DNA of 64,000 bases. Origin: Listeria sp. PSOL-1. Its GTDB lineage: Bacteria > Bacillota > Bacilli > Lactobacillales > Listeriaceae. The notes under the pieces are model-generated. The model had not been told where the DNA came from and ran no database searches. It saw nothing but the letters and a program-made list of their open reading frames with translations. Location: assembly GCF_902806445.1 (NCBI RefSeq), contig NZ_LR760298.1, forward strand, positions 62,001 through 126,000. Direction: 5' to 3'. Both the position numbers and the translations under genes were made by a program. Shown here one piece after another: positions 38,491-47,934 of the stretch (positions are counted from its first letter, which is position 1; the number at the start of each line of letters is the position of its first letter).

Positions 38491-38808
38491 ATGCGTGGAA
38501 TGGGAAATATGCAAGGTATGATGAAACAAATGCAAAAGATGCAAAAAGAAATGGCCAAAGCACAAACAGAGGTGGAAGCTACAGAATTTACTGGAACAGC
38601 TGGCGGTGGCATGGTTACTGTAAAAGTTACTGGGAAACGTGAAGTTTTAGCAGTGACAATTAAAGAAGATGTCGTTGATCCAGAAGATATTGAAATGTTA
38701 CAAGACCTTGTCCTTACAGCAACAAATGACGCTTTAAAACAAGTAGAAGACACAACGTCACAAAAAATGGGTAAATTTACTCAAGGCATGAATTTACCAG
38801 GATTTTAA
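38491..38808 (+). CDS. YbaB/EbfC nucleoid-associated protein
   Basis: 105 residues, dimeric DNA-binding protein of unclear role. Met-rich helical start ([20 protein letters not shown]), then the beta part with [18 protein letters not shown]. Sits between dnaX and recR as usual. The start follows AGAAGGAG. Confidence 0.95.
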   Translation: MRGMGNMQGMMKQMQKMQKEMAKAQTEVEATEFTGTAGGGMVTVKVTGKREVLAVTIKEDVVDPEDIEMLQDLVLTATNDALKQVEDTTSQKMGKFTQGMNLPGF

Positions 38809-38894
38809 CCTAAAATAAAGAACGAAAATGATTTAGCCTTATTTTTCCAGGTGAAGTTGTTTTACCTAGAGATATGGTGTAGGAGCGATGAAGA

Positions 38895-39491
38895 ATGTAT
38901 TATCCAGAGCCGATTACAAAACTTATGGATAGTTTTATGAAATTGCCAGGAATCGGGCCAAAATCGGCTGCAAGACTAGCATTTTATGTTTTAAATATGA
39001 AAGAAGATGATGTGCTGGAGTTTGCTAAATCTTTAGTGGACGTCAAGCGGGATCTTACATTTTGCTCAGTATGCGGTCATATTACAGATAAAGACCCCTG
39101 TTATATCTGCGCAGATTCCTCTAGAGATCGAGGGATTATCTGCGTTGTAGAAGAGCCAAAAGATGTGATCGCAATGGAGAAAATGCGTGATTATAACGGG
39201 CTTTACCATGTGCTTCACGGAACGATTTCACCAATGGATGGAATTGGTCCAGAAGATATTCACATTCCCGACCTATTAAAACGTCTTCAAGATGACGCAG
39301 TAGAAGAAGTCATTTTAGCAACGAATCCAAATGTGGAAGGTGAAGCAACAGCAATGTACATTTCAAGGCTTATCAAACCAAGTGGTATCAAGGTGACGCG
39401 AATTGCTCATGGATTACCGGTTGGTGGAGATTTAGAATATGCGGATGAAGTTACTTTATCAAAGGCATTAGAAGGCAGAAGAGAAGTTTAA
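38895..39491 (+). CDS. recR: Recombination protein RecR
   Basis: 198 residues. Helix-hairpin-helix ([17 protein letters not shown]), zinc finger C-x2-C-x8-C-x2-C ([16 protein letters not shown]), Toprim domain (VVEEPKDV to [16 protein letters not shown]). Works with RecO and RecF in gap repair. Confidence 0.97.
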   Translation: MYYPEPITKLMDSFMKLPGIGPKSAARLAFYVLNMKEDDVLEFAKSLVDVKRDLTFCSVCGHITDKDPCYICADSSRDRGIICVVEEPKDVIAMEKMRDYNGLYHVLHGTISPMDGIGPEDIHIPDLLKRLQDDAVEEVILATNPNVEGEATAMYISRLIKPSGIKVTRIAHGLPVGGDLEYADEVTLSKALEGRREV

Positions 39492-39508
39492 AAGTGAGGT
39501 GACTCCCC

Positions 39509-39757
39509 GTGGAAGCAAGAAGTGTGCACCACAGTAGACACAAAAAAAGTAAGAAAGTTAGTAAAATGCATAAAAAATATGATCGCTATTTGATGGATTT
39601 AATTGATAAAACGCAAGAAAATTGGCACAAGCAGAAAGTGCTGGTGCATAAGAGTTTTGGTTATAATTCTCAACTTGAATATGAAGAGAAGAAAGCTGAA
39701 GCGAAGTATTTTTATTTATTTAAAGAAGCTCGTTACCGACAAGTCAAAGGAAAATAA
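39509..39757 (+). CDS. yaaL: YaaL family protein (DUF2508)
   Basis: 82 residues, very basic, helical (RHKKSKKVSKMHKKYDRY, YFYLFKEARYRQVKGK). Function unknown; conserved after recR in Bacilli. GTG start 39509, 17 bases after recR, with GTGAGGTGA upstream. Confidence 0.85.
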   Translation: MEARSVHHSRHKKSKKVSKMHKKYDRYLMDLIDKTQENWHKQKVLVHKSFGYNSQLEYEEKKAEAKYFYLFKEARYRQVKGK

Positions 39758-39764
39758 GTAGTTA

Positions 39765-39815
39765 GGGGACATACGTGACATAAATCAAGCGTTTGGTTTA
39801 TGTCATGTGTGTCCC
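39765..39815. terminator. Bidirectional terminator
   Basis: GGGGACATACGTGACATAAA pairs over about 20 bp with TTTATGTCATGTGTGTCCC, short loop, between convergent yaaL and dhaM. T tracts are weak, but the position fits. Confidence 0.8.
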
Positions 39816-39818
39816 AAA

Positions 39819-40193
39819 TTATTTGATTTCGATTGGCTGTAACGTTTGTTTAACGGTTTCCTCATCTCCATCAATTTGTAGTTGAGCCGCAGCTACATAG
39901 GCTCCCTCTAAGATCGGTGCGTTACAAAGAAAAATTTCTTTATCAGATAATCCCTTTACAGTTTCAATGTTCATTTTAGCACTACCTAAATCATAAAAAG
40001 CATAAATTTTTTGAGCAGGGTTCTTTTCAAATGCTTGATTTACTTTATCAAAACTAGTGCCGATGCCATCATCTTCTGTCCCACCAGCATATGTGATAGG
40101 AACATCCGCTGCAATTTGTTTAATCAGATCATAAATGCCTCTTGCTACATCTTTAGAGTGGGAGATAATAACGATTCCATCATCTTTAGTCAT
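39819..40193 (-). CDS. dhaM: Dihydroxyacetone kinase phosphotransfer subunit DhaM
   Basis: About 124 residues, PTS EIIA-mannose-type domain. The phospho-accepting His is in IVIISHSKDVARGI. It passes phosphate from HPr to ADP on DhaL. ATG 40193 is preferred, with two upstream GTG codons (40205, 40202) as alternatives; it overlaps the end of dhaL. The single EIIA domain is the short Firmicute form. Confidence 0.92.
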   Translation of the reverse strand: MTKDDGIVIISHSKDVARGIYDLIKQIAADVPITYAGGTEDDGIGTSFDKVNQAFEKNPAQKIYAFYDLGSAKMNIETVKGLSDKEIFLCNAPILEGAYVAAAQLQIDGDEETVKQTLQPIEIK

Positions 40194-40791
40194 CTGTGTC
40201 ACCACTCACTGAAAGCATCGCATGGAATAATATTGCTGAAGAATAGGCACCAGGATCCAAATGGCCAATTGAGCGGTCACCTAGGTAAGAAGCCCGGCCT
40301 TTTGTTGCTTGCATCTTTTTAGTCTTTTCTAGAGCGACTTCAATGACGTCATCTGTGAGTTCCTCTTGATGAAGTGCGCTTACAACAGGTTGCCAGACAT
40401 CAATCATTGTTTTTTCACCAGCTGTCGAATGACCGAGTGTTTCAATCCCCTCTAGGCCAGATTCAATAGCTTTGGCCAATTCCTTAGCAGAAAATTCTTC
40501 GCTTGTTATTTCTTTGCTAATATTTAAAAAAGCTGAGCCATAAAGCGGTCCAGCAGCACCACCAACTTTACTTAGAAGTGTCATTGCTGCTACTTTAAAA
40601 ACATCTTTTAACGTCTCTGGTGTTTCATTTTCAAATGTTTTTTTAAGTTCAGTAGCACCACGGGCCATATTGATTCCATGATCACCATCTCCAATGGCTT
40701 GATCTAAATCACTGAGCAGTTGCTTGTGATTAATAATCTGATTATTAAATTCATTTAGCCAATGAAGCGCCCATTTTTTGTCATATCTCAT
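40186..40791 (-). CDS. dhaL: Dihydroxyacetone kinase ADP-binding subunit DhaL
   Basis: 201 residues. Contains DLDQAIGDGDHGINMARGA, which holds the aspartates binding the two magnesium ions of ADP, and GGAAGPLYGSAFL. Start ATG 40791 follows GGAGGAAG; a longer frame to 40821 overlaps dhaK. Middle gene of dhaK-dhaL-dhaM. Confidence 0.95.
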   Translation of the reverse strand: MRYDKKWALHWLNEFNNQIINHKQLLSDLDQAIGDGDHGINMARGATELKKTFENETPETLKDVFKVAAMTLLSKVGGAAGPLYGSAFLNISKEITSEEFSAKELAKAIESGLEGIETLGHSTAGEKTMIDVWQPVVSALHQEELTDDVIEVALEKTKKMQATKGRASYLGDRSIGHLDPGAYSSAILFHAMLSVSGDTDD

Positions 40792-40804
40792 CTTTCTTCC
40801 TCCT

Positions 40805-41800
40805 TTAAAATGACCAAGCAATCGTCGTAACTTCTAGATTAAGCATATCAAGCCATGGCATCTCCGCAAGTTTTAAAACGGTTAGTGAAATTCCAGCCAT
40901 TTCAAGCGAGGTCATAAAATTACCAACCAGTGTCTTTTGGACGTTTATACTTAAATTTTTAAATAATTGATGCATATCGTTTGTAAAAATATATTGTTCC
41001 ATTAAGGGGGTTGCTCCCATTCCGTTAACAAGAAGTACGACATCATCATTTTCTTTTAGTGAAAGTTCTGTATTAATTTTTTCAAAAAGCTGTTTAGCAA
41101 GCTCACTTGAAGGTAGTAATTTTTCACGACTAAATCCGGATTCGCCATGAATACCGATCCCTAATTCAATCTCATCATCGGAAAGCTTAAAGCCTGGATG
41201 TCCTACTTCTGGAACAGTACAAGGAGATAATGCGACGCCAAGTGTTCTGATGTTTTTTATGATTTTTTCGCCAAGTGTTTTTAGTTCAGAGAGGTTTGCG
41301 CCATTTTCAGCAGCGGCTCCGACAATTTTGTGAATCAAAATAGTTCCAGCAACGCCTCTTCTGCCAATTGTAAAATCACTATCTTTTACCGCGATGTCAT
41401 CATCAACAATAATTTGCTCTATTGAAATTCCGTCAGCCAAAGCTAAGTCTTTAGCCATCTTAAAATTCATCACGTCACCAGTATAATTTTTGACGATCAG
41501 TAAGACGCCCTTACCTTGATCTGCTGCTTTAATTCCTTCGTAAATTTGATCAGGCGTGGGAGAAGTGAAAACATCACCGCACACTGCTGCAGATAACATT
41601 CCTGTTCCAACATAACCAGCATGAGCAGGTTCATGTCCGCTTCCACCACCACTAACTAGTCCCACTTTTCCTGCAGATTGGTCCGTTCGAACGATAACAC
41701 GAGTATCAGGAATACGTTTTACTAATTTTGGATGAGCTTTTGTGAGGCCTTCTAGCATTTGTTCAACGACTTGTTCAGGCTGATTGATAATTTTTTTCAT
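40805..41800 (-). CDS. dhaK: Dihydroxyacetone kinase substrate subunit DhaK
   Basis: 331 residues. Binds dihydroxyacetone covalently through the His in GIGIHGESG. GLVSGGGSGHEPAHAGYVG and CGDVFTSPT are further signatures. The phosphorylated product enters glycolysis. First gene of the operon; GGAGGCG precedes the ATG. No DhaS-type regulator is seen in the window. Confidence 0.96.
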   Translation of the reverse strand: MKKIINQPEQVVEQMLEGLTKAHPKLVKRIPDTRVIVRTDQSAGKVGLVSGGGSGHEPAHAGYVGTGMLSAAVCGDVFTSPTPDQIYEGIKAADQGKGVLLIVKNYTGDVMNFKMAKDLALADGISIEQIIVDDDIAVKDSDFTIGRRGVAGTILIHKIVGAAAENGANLSELKTLGEKIIKNIRTLGVALSPCTVPEVGHPGFKLSDDEIELGIGIHGESGFSREKLLPSSELAKQLFEKINTELSLKENDDVVLLVNGMGATPLMEQYIFTNDMHQLFKNLSINVQKTLVGNFMTSLEMAGISLTVLKLAEMPWLDMLNLEVTTIAWSF

Positions 41801-41928
41801 CAGTATAAACGCCTCCTTGCAATTGTACTAATTGAGTTCCCTTGTAAGACAAACTTAAACGTCTATTTTTTACGAATAAAAGTGAACATGTTACAATAAA
41901 AACGAATGATAAGAGGAGTCGATTTGTT

Positions 41929-43314
41929 ATGAATAAACAAGAAGAAATGCCGCTTGTTAAAAGGCTTGTGGAACATGCGAAATTAAATCCTGTTTCCTTT
42001 CATGTACCTGGGCATAAAAATGGCCAGTTGTATCCTGATACGTGGCAAGCTTTTTTAAAATATGATTTAACTGAGATTACTGGAATGGATGACCTTTATC
42101 AGCCAAAAACGGTCATTTATGAAGCTATGGAGCTACTTACGGAATTTTACCAAACAAAGCAGAGCTATTTTTTAGTTAATGGGACAACATCTGGAAATTT
42201 AGCGATGATTTTAGCTACAGTTAAACGAGGGGAGAAGGTTCTTGTTGCTCGAAATGTACATAAATCGATTATTCATGCTTTGGAGCTAGCTTTTGCTGTA
42301 CCTGTGTTCTTAACGCCAGACGTGGATACGCAAACCAATACTGCTAGTGGGATTTCAAGTGAATGGTTGCAGCGCGCTTTTCTTCTACATCCTGATATTG
42401 TGGCCTGTATTTTTACTTATCCAAGCTATTATGGGACTGTTTTTGACTTAAAAGCTTGTATCGAAGTGGCTCACCGGTATAAGGCGCTTGTTCTAGTTGA
42501 TGAAGCACATGGAGCACATTTAGAAGCTCATCAAACATTTCCGCTTAGTTCACTAAAATTAGGCGCAGATATTGTGGTCCAGTCTGCACATAAAACATTG
42601 CCTGCGTTAACAATGGGTGCTTTTTTACATATAGGTAGTGATGATTCGCGTTTACAGCAGGTTCCTTATTATTTACAAGTTGTGCAATCAAGTAGTCCTT
42701 CTTATTTAATCATGGCTTCGTTAGATATCGCACGACATTATATTGCAAATTATGATGAAGCAGACTTCCAAGTTTTTTCAAAAATGCGTGATGCCTGGCT
42801 TCAGTTTTTGATGGAGCAAGGATTTGAAGTTATTCTTCCAGCGGATCCTTTAAAAATGGTCATCCGCAAGCCAAATTTATCAGGATGGCAGATTTTAAAG
42901 ATTTTTGAGCAAAACGGCTATTTTCCAGAGTTTGCTGACTTAACGCAAGTTCTGCTCATTTTACCGCTATTAAAAAAGGAAGAAACCTTTTTACCACCTG
43001 AAAAATGGTTTGCTCCTGAACTTGAACCAACCACCATTTCTGTAAAAAGTGCCAAAAACAAGGAGATTACTGAACTAGCCATTAGCTACGAACAAATGAA
43101 AACAACAAAGACCATTTTTATCCCATTGATGGAATCGATTGGCCGTATTTCGGCTGAAAATATTATGAGCTATCCTCCAGGTATTCCTGAGATTTTACGC
43201 GGTGAAAGGATTACGAGTGAGCACTTCAAGATTTTAAGCGAGCTACGTCAACATCATTTTCAAGGTGGTGAAAGGTTACTTGCTGAAGAAATTAAGATTT
43301 ATGATATAATTTGA
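41929..43314 (+). CDS. PLP-dependent Orn/Lys/Arg decarboxylase family protein
   Basis: 461 residues, fold type I. The PLP lysine is in VVQSAHKTLPALTMGAF, with the DEAHGAH motif before it and SFHVPGHKNGQ at the start. Similar to B. subtilis YaaO, which stands next to tmk as here. Whether it makes cadaverine, agmatine or putrescine cannot be told. 30 bases before tmk, so likely cotranscribed. Confidence 0.9.
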   Translation: MNKQEEMPLVKRLVEHAKLNPVSFHVPGHKNGQLYPDTWQAFLKYDLTEITGMDDLYQPKTVIYEAMELLTEFYQTKQSYFLVNGTTSGNLAMILATVKRGEKVLVARNVHKSIIHALELAFAVPVFLTPDVDTQTNTASGISSEWLQRAFLLHPDIVACIFTYPSYYGTVFDLKACIEVAHRYKALVLVDEAHGAHLEAHQTFPLSSLKLGADIVVQSAHKTLPALTMGAFLHIGSDDSRLQQVPYYLQVVQSSSPSYLIMASLDIARHYIANYDEADFQVFSKMRDAWLQFLMEQGFEVILPADPLKMVIRKPNLSGWQILKIFEQNGYFPEFADLTQVLLILPLLKKEETFLPPEKWFAPELEPTTISVKSAKNKEITELAISYEQMKTTKTIFIPLMESIGRISAENIMSYPPGIPEILRGERITSEHFKILSELRQHHFQGGERLLAEEIKIYDII

Positions 43315-43343
43315 AAAGATAAATTGGAAAGAGAGGTACATAG

Positions 43344-43973
43344 ATGAAAGCGATTTTTATCACGCTTGAAGGTCCAGATGGTTCAGGAAAAACAAGTACA
43401 ATCAATTTATTACAAGAAAAAATGATGCAAGCAGGGCTGGATTTTATTAAAACACGTGAACCAGGTGGAAGTCCAATTTCTGAAAAAGTTCGGGAAGTTG
43501 TCCTTGGCATCGGAAATGAAATAATGGATCCGAAAACAGAGGCCTTACTTATTGCAGGTGCGCGCAGACAACATGTTGTAGAAACGATTCGCCCAGCGCT
43601 TTTGAACGGGCAGATTGTCTTATGCGATCGTTTTATTGATAGTTCACTTGCCTATCAAGGAGCTGGACGTGAAATTGGCATTGAAGCCGTTTTAGATATT
43701 AATTTATTTGCTGTTGAAGAAACAATCCCTGATGTGACATATTACCTCGATGTTCCTGCTGCTGTTGGATTAGAGCGTATTGCTGCCAACCAAAAGCGCG
43801 AAGTGAATCGCCTTGATAAGGAAAATATTACTTTTCATCAAAAAGTAGTTCAAGGTTATAAACAAATTATCAAGATGTTTCCAGAACGCTTTGTTTGCAT
43901 TCAGGCCACAAGATCGCCAAATGAGATAGCAGATATCATATTAGAGGATATTTTAAAAAGAATAAAAGATTAG
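43344..43973 (+). CDS. tmk: Thymidylate kinase
   Basis: 209 residues. P-loop [12 protein letters not shown](Y/F) motif [12 protein letters not shown], and TREPGG. Makes dTDP from dTMP. AGAGAGG before the ATG. Followed by yaaQ as in other Listeria and Bacillus; holB is not next to it. Confidence 0.97.
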   Translation: MKAIFITLEGPDGSGKTSTINLLQEKMMQAGLDFIKTREPGGSPISEKVREVVLGIGNEIMDPKTEALLIAGARRQHVVETIRPALLNGQIVLCDRFIDSSLAYQGAGREIGIEAVLDINLFAVEETIPDVTYYLDVPAAVGLERIAANQKREVNRLDKENITFHQKVVQGYKQIIKMFPERFVCIQATRSPNEIADIILEDILKRIKD

Positions 43974-44048
43974 CAAAACAGGTAGGCAAATTAGTAAAGC
44001 TATTGTTTATTTTTTGCTATAATAAGAAAAATATAGAAAGGGATGTGA

Positions 44049-44381
<333 letters not shown>

Positions 44382-44399
44382 AATAGCAGCGGATCAGAT

Positions 44400-44440
44400 A
44401 AAAAACCCCTTAATGCTTTCAAAGCATTAAGGGGTTTTTT
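44400..44440. terminator. Strong bidirectional terminator
   Basis: 19-bp perfect stem (44401-44419 with 44421-44439) with A and T runs at both ends. It separates yaaQ from the convergent regulator gene, marking the edge of the accessory cassette. Confidence 0.95.
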
Positions 44441-44449
44441 TGCAAAAAC

Positions 44450-45106
44450 TTAGATAAACGTACTTTTCCTCAGGTCTATCATAATCGGTTTTTTTGAAAC
44501 AAGCACACCAACCTTTTGGAGGTTTTTTAGTTCAGATAAGATACTTGCACGGCTAGCATTTAGATATTTAGCAAGAAAAGTTATATTGATGAAAGTTGGA
44601 AAGGTTATGGTGAAATCTTTAATTTCTAAATTTAAATCAATTGCAATATCTGCTAATTCTTTAATAAATTTGATTCTCATGCTTGTCTTAGTGTATTGAT
44701 GAAGGCAATTAATGTCTAATAAGATATCAATTAATCTATCTATTATGTACCGCTGTATAGGCTCTTGAGCCATATTTAAAAGCAAATATTCCCGATCAAT
44801 TTCTAAATAACTTCCATGCTCTAGCCCCGTAGCTTTGTACTCGATAATTCTTCTTGTTTTTATATTAGTAGAGATCTCTTCAACCCCAAATAGGCTTCCA
44901 GTTTTGAGGATATTATTAATTGTCCATTCCCCGTAAGGTGTTTTTATTTCTATCATGGCAGTTCCCGTTACCATTAATCCAATCATATTATTTCTATTTT
45001 CTGTATCAAAAAAATAAAAACTCTCCTTTGAAGTAAAATCTTTTTTTGTTACTTCGTTAATTTTTGGATCATCTGCTGCAAACAGAAAATAACTTATAAA
45101 ATCCAT
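44450..45106 (-). CDS. Crp/Fnr family regulator (PrfA superfamily)
   Basis: 218 residues. N-terminal cyclic-nucleotide-binding-type beta barrel (about 15-115), long dimer helix (about 118-145), C-terminal winged helix with NITFLAKYLNASRASILSEL (about 173-192). No iron-sulphur cysteines, so not an oxygen-sensing Fnr. Same length class and layout as PrfA (237 residues) and other Listeria Crp-like proteins, but it is not PrfA itself by sequence. Transcribed away from the toxin gene over a 376-base shared regulatory region, so it is the likely regulator of the toxin. Effector unknown. Confidence 0.82.
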   Translation of the reverse strand: MDFISYFLFAADDPKINEVTKKDFTSKESFYFFDTENRNNMIGLMVTGTAMIEIKTPYGEWTINNILKTGSLFGVEEISTNIKTRRIIEYKATGLEHGSYLEIDREYLLLNMAQEPIQRYIIDRLIDILLDINCLHQYTKTSMRIKFIKELADIAIDLNLEIKDFTITFPTFINITFLAKYLNASRASILSELKNLQKVGVLVSKKPIMIDLRKSTFI

Positions 45107-45202
45107 TCTTAATCCATCTCCTAAGTAAAATATTTTTAGTTATGTTTATATTATATACCTATAAAGCAGTAATTTTTTATTTTTTTAAGGAATTTTTATA
45201 AA

Positions 45203-45238
45203 AAAATAAATCGTTTTATGAATATAACGATTTATTTT
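45203..45238. promoter_or_regulatory. 13-bp perfect inverted repeat between regulator and toxin
   Basis: AAAATAAATCGTT (45203-45215) and AACGATTTATTTT (45226-45238), ten-base spacer. AT-rich, no T run, 97 bases upstream of the regulator start and 245 upstream of the toxin start. A dimer operator or an RNA hairpin is possible. Confidence 0.55.
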
Positions 45239-45344
45239 CTATTTAATATTTTTTTAATAATAATAAGTTAATGGCCATATAAAATACATAAATATCAGAA
45301 CAAAATGAACTTTTAATACACTTACTTGTTTTTCGAAAAAAGTA

Positions 45345-45359
45345 TACTTAACTTAAGTA
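45345..45359. promoter_or_regulatory. Palindrome upstream of the toxin
   Basis: TACTTAA-C-TTAAGTA, a perfect 7-1-7 palindrome. It lies 26 bases before the strong binding site at 45385, where the toxin promoter is expected. It is the right size for a Crp-family dimer site, though it does not fit the PrfA box TTAACANNTGTTAA. Confidence 0.5.
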
Positions 45360-45384
45360 CAATAACAATCCTTTCTAAATGGAT

Positions 45385-45405
45385 AAGGAGGTGTATTTTA
45401 TGTAA
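45385..45405 (+). other. Start-stop element (AAGGAGGT-N7-ATG-TAA) in the toxin leader
   Basis: A consensus ribosome binding site AAGGAGGT (45385-45392) is followed seven bases later by ATG (45400-45402) and immediately TAA. It can bind a ribosome but make no peptide. 78 bases separate it from the toxin start. It may be a minimal upstream frame that limits or stabilises the toxin message, or a relic. Confidence 0.6.
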
Positions 45406-45482
45406 AAGCGTGAATTTTACCTTACCCCTTTAGCCTTGTGAGAAACTTAAAAAAAAATTTGAATGAAGAGGAGATGGACATA

Positions 45483-46547
45483 TTGAAGAAATTTTTTATT
45501 AAGGGATTGATATTGGTTGCAGCACTATCCTTGGTATTTTCGTATTTACCAGTTAATAAAGCAGAAGCGGCAGAATACTATGTAGATACGGTAATTAAGC
45601 GAATGGAAGCTAGAGAAAAAGCTGCTAGACAAACGGGTAAACCAGTCAACATGACAGAACAATTGCTAGATGGTTGGTTCATTTCGAAATATCATGAGTT
45701 TGTTGATCGTAAACTCAATGCACAGTTAAATCGATTAGTTAACTGGTATCGTGATAATAATCGTAACAATGATTATAGGAACATTGAACGAATGGTAGGG
45801 TTAACGCTTAAGCAAAAAGGTAATGTCAATAACACTAAAGTTGATTTAAACACTGCCGAAAAAGAAAACATATACAATGCGCCAGATAATACGTATACAA
45901 ATGAGGGGCCTACTCCGATAACTCGTCTTACAGCTTCTTACCAAAAGAAATATACACAAACAAAAAGTACAACTTTAACAAACGGAATGAACGCGACATT
46001 CGGGTATAAATTTACTTCAACAGTAGGCGTTCCTGGTACTGGATCAACTGGGCATGAGCTTAGCTTTACTTTAGGCTACAACATGAATAAATCTGAAACA
46101 AATACTGTAACAGAAGAAAGAACATATACCGTTCCAAGCCAAACAATCACAGTAGCTCCATATAAAAAAGTAAGAGTAATTGAAAGCTTAGATCTTTATT
46201 CTCAAGGTGGTAAACAGTTTATGAAAGGGGATTTTGAAGTAAAATTCAATGATCACGAGATTGTGGACAAACTTTATAAACCTGGATATCGTCAAACGGA
46301 CTTTAATACAATTAGTTATGGTATCAATAAGCTTGATAAAGCGAATAGAGTACCAGTTCCACGTACGTTCAAAGACTTTATTGGCGGAAACAAAATTGTT
46401 GATGCATCAAATATGAACCTAAATCTAGAAGGAGAATTTAATATTAAGGGAACAGCTGTAGTGCATAACATTACAACACAAGAACTTGATTTAAATGGAA
46501 AACCTACTGGAAAAATAAACACAGTTAGTAAAAAAATAGAGAAATAA
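45483..46547 (+). CDS. Secreted ETX/MTX2 (aerolysin-like) pore-forming toxin
   Basis: 354 residues. I prefer the TTG at 45483: GAAGAGGAG lies nine bases before it and the protein then starts with a clean signal peptide (KKFFIKGLILVAALSLVFSYLPVNKAEA, cleavage near 29-30). ATG 45474 lies inside that site. A helical receptor-side region (about 35-125) is followed by long beta strands: alternating Ser/Thr strands at about 150-210 contain the amphipathic membrane hairpin (FGYKFTSTVGVPGTGSTGHE), and VPSQTITVAPYKKVRV (about 217-232) matches the family motif. Such toxins form heptameric beta-barrel pores after proteolytic cleavage. Host range unknown. Not known to me from Listeria. Divergent from a Crp-like regulator. 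Confidence 0.8.
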   Translation: MKKFFIKGLILVAALSLVFSYLPVNKAEAAEYYVDTVIKRMEAREKAARQTGKPVNMTEQLLDGWFISKYHEFVDRKLNAQLNRLVNWYRDNNRNNDYRNIERMVGLTLKQKGNVNNTKVDLNTAEKENIYNAPDNTYTNEGPTPITRLTASYQKKYTQTKSTTLTNGMNATFGYKFTSTVGVPGTGSTGHELSFTLGYNMNKSETNTVTEERTYTVPSQTITVAPYKKVRVIESLDLYSQGGKQFMKGDFEVKFNDHEIVDKLYKPGYRQTDFNTISYGINKLDKANRVPVPRTFKDFIGGNKIVDASNMNLNLEGEFNIKGTAVVHNITTQELDLNGKPTGKINTVSKKIEK

Positions 46548-46793
46548 AACGAGACGAGGCATAAACGAAAGACCTTAGTGGGAAGTCGCTTGTGTTTAAG
46601 AGAATTGATAGAATTCAGAAATGTTCATTCACATAATCGCTAAAAGATGTCAGTCATCAGATACAAGTCTATTCAACCTTTTAAATGTAAGCGCCTTCCT
46701 TAGTATGATGTACTTAAACATAGGTATCGATACTATATTTTCCCTAAAAAATATAGTTCAGTCGTTTTATGTCTCGCTCTCATTTTTAATGAG
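46548..46793. other. Gene-free gap after the toxin
   Basis: No convincing gene. GAGGCATAAAC at 46556 is a fragment of the GAGGCATAAACAAAAT-type sequence also seen at 15803. ACTATATTTT and AAAATATAGT form an AT-rich hairpin (about 46731-46756) without a T run. Confidence 0.4.
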
Positions 46794-47762
46794 TTATATG
46801 TTCATTTTTTGGCCAACGTAAATTGCAGTGCTGTTTAATTTATTTGTTATTTGTAAGGTTTTTACAGAGGTGTTATGTTTACGGGCAATTCCCCATAAAG
46901 TATCACCTTTTCTTACGACATAATTCGTTGTTGGTTTTGTTTCTGTATGATTTCTTTTCACGACTAATTTCTGTCCTATTTGGATAAAATTAGCAGTTAA
47001 ATTATTCCATTCTTTTAATTTGGAAACCGTTGTTTTATATTTTAAGGCAATTTTACTAAGGTTATCGCCTTTTTTAACGGTATAATAAGTATTGGTAGTT
47101 AATTCAGCGCCAGTATCAAAAGTAGTTAAGTTGTACATATCAATAATCTGGTTAAGTTTTGTATTGTACTGGGTATCGGTGGCGTACGTTCCAGTAAGCG
47201 CTTTTGTAGCTTCATGATGGCTTTTTGTTTCGCTTTTCCAGGCTGCTTTGTAAATATCATTTTTCCATCTTGTGCCATTTTGTAAGACATTCGCATAATC
47301 TTGTAGACTTTCGGCATAGGAAGGGTATTTACGAAATTGAGCTGTGGTTTGGTAGTGCTTCCCTTTGCCGTCATCTTCAAAAGTAGTTTTGCTAGTAGAA
47401 TTCCCCTTATAATTGCCTTTAATGCCAAAAAGGTTATAATTTGGTGCTTTACTTAATGCACTTCTTCCATGGTCACTCTCTAAAATGGCCTGGGCAATCA
47501 TGACAGAGGCGTATAAATTGTTTTCATCAGCAATTTTTACGGCATCCTCACTAAAACGATCAATAAAGGATTGAACAGACGAATTCGTATTTTTTACGGT
47601 TTCATCTGCTTGAACAGTTGTAGCAAAAGCAGGGACAATCGAGGAACTGGCTATAGCTGCTAAGCCAACCATTGTTGCACCTTTTTTAGTATTTTCGTAT
47701 TTACGTGTCAGTTTTAATTTTTGCTTAGCGGCGATAATTCGTTCTTTTCTTGTTTTTTCCAA
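46794..47762 (-). CDS. N-acetylmuramidase/glucosaminidase autolysin (MurA/NamA type)
   Basis: 322 residues from the TTG at 47762, after AGGAGTG; the protein begins MEKTRKERI as in Listeria MurA. Signal peptide (about 1-52), a GH73 domain (about 65-225) with catalytic Glu in [11 protein letters not shown] and the NYNLFGIKG motif, then two LysM domains ([16 protein letters not shown] and [16 protein letters not shown]). The L. monocytogenes enzyme has about 590 residues with four LysM domains and a longer linker, so this is a short version. Needed for cell separation. Exported via Sec (SecA2 in Listeria). Confidence 0.9.
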   Translation of the reverse strand: MEKTRKERIIAAKQKLKLTRKYENTKKGATMVGLAAIASSSIVPAFATTVQADETVKNTNSSVQSFIDRFSEDAVKIADENNLYASVMIAQAILESDHGRSALSKAPNYNLFGIKGNYKGNSTSKTTFEDDGKGKHYQTTAQFRKYPSYAESLQDYANVLQNGTRWKNDIYKAAWKSETKSHHEATKALTGTYATDTQYNTKLNQIIDMYNLTTFDTGAELTTNTYYTVKKGDNLSKIALKYKTTVSKLKEWNNLTANFIQIGQKLVVKRNHTETKPTTNYVVRKGDTLWGIARKHNTSVKTLQITNKLNSTAIYVGQKMNI

Positions 47763-47854
47763 AATACCTTCACTCCTAAAATTAAATGATTGACAAACAG
47801 TTAATTTCATTATGCCATTAAACACAAATGAACGCCAACGAAAAACGAAAAGCC

Positions 47855-47911
47855 TTGAATACTTAAAATAACTTTGCTATACTGCTGATATAAGCAAGCA
47901 CTTACTTATAT
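47855..47911 (+). promoter_or_regulatory. Promoter and operator of the first TetR gene
   Basis: TTGAAT (47855-47860), 17-base spacer, TATACT (47878-47883). A 24-bp imperfect palindrome, ATATAAGCAAGC then ACTTACTTATAT (47888-47911), covers the transcription start. Likely the TetR autorepression site and, by read-through, control of the downstream efflux operon. Confidence 0.75.
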
Positions 47912-47934
47912 TGGCTAGAAAGGGCGGCGATCCG

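Noticed and set aside
45107-45482. PrfA box in the toxin promoter region
   Set aside because: No sequence close to TTAACANNTGTTAA was found; the palindromes present are of other types.
46621-46821. 66-codon frame after the toxin
   Set aside because: No ribosome binding site, unbiased composition, overlaps the end of the autolysin gene; probably chance.
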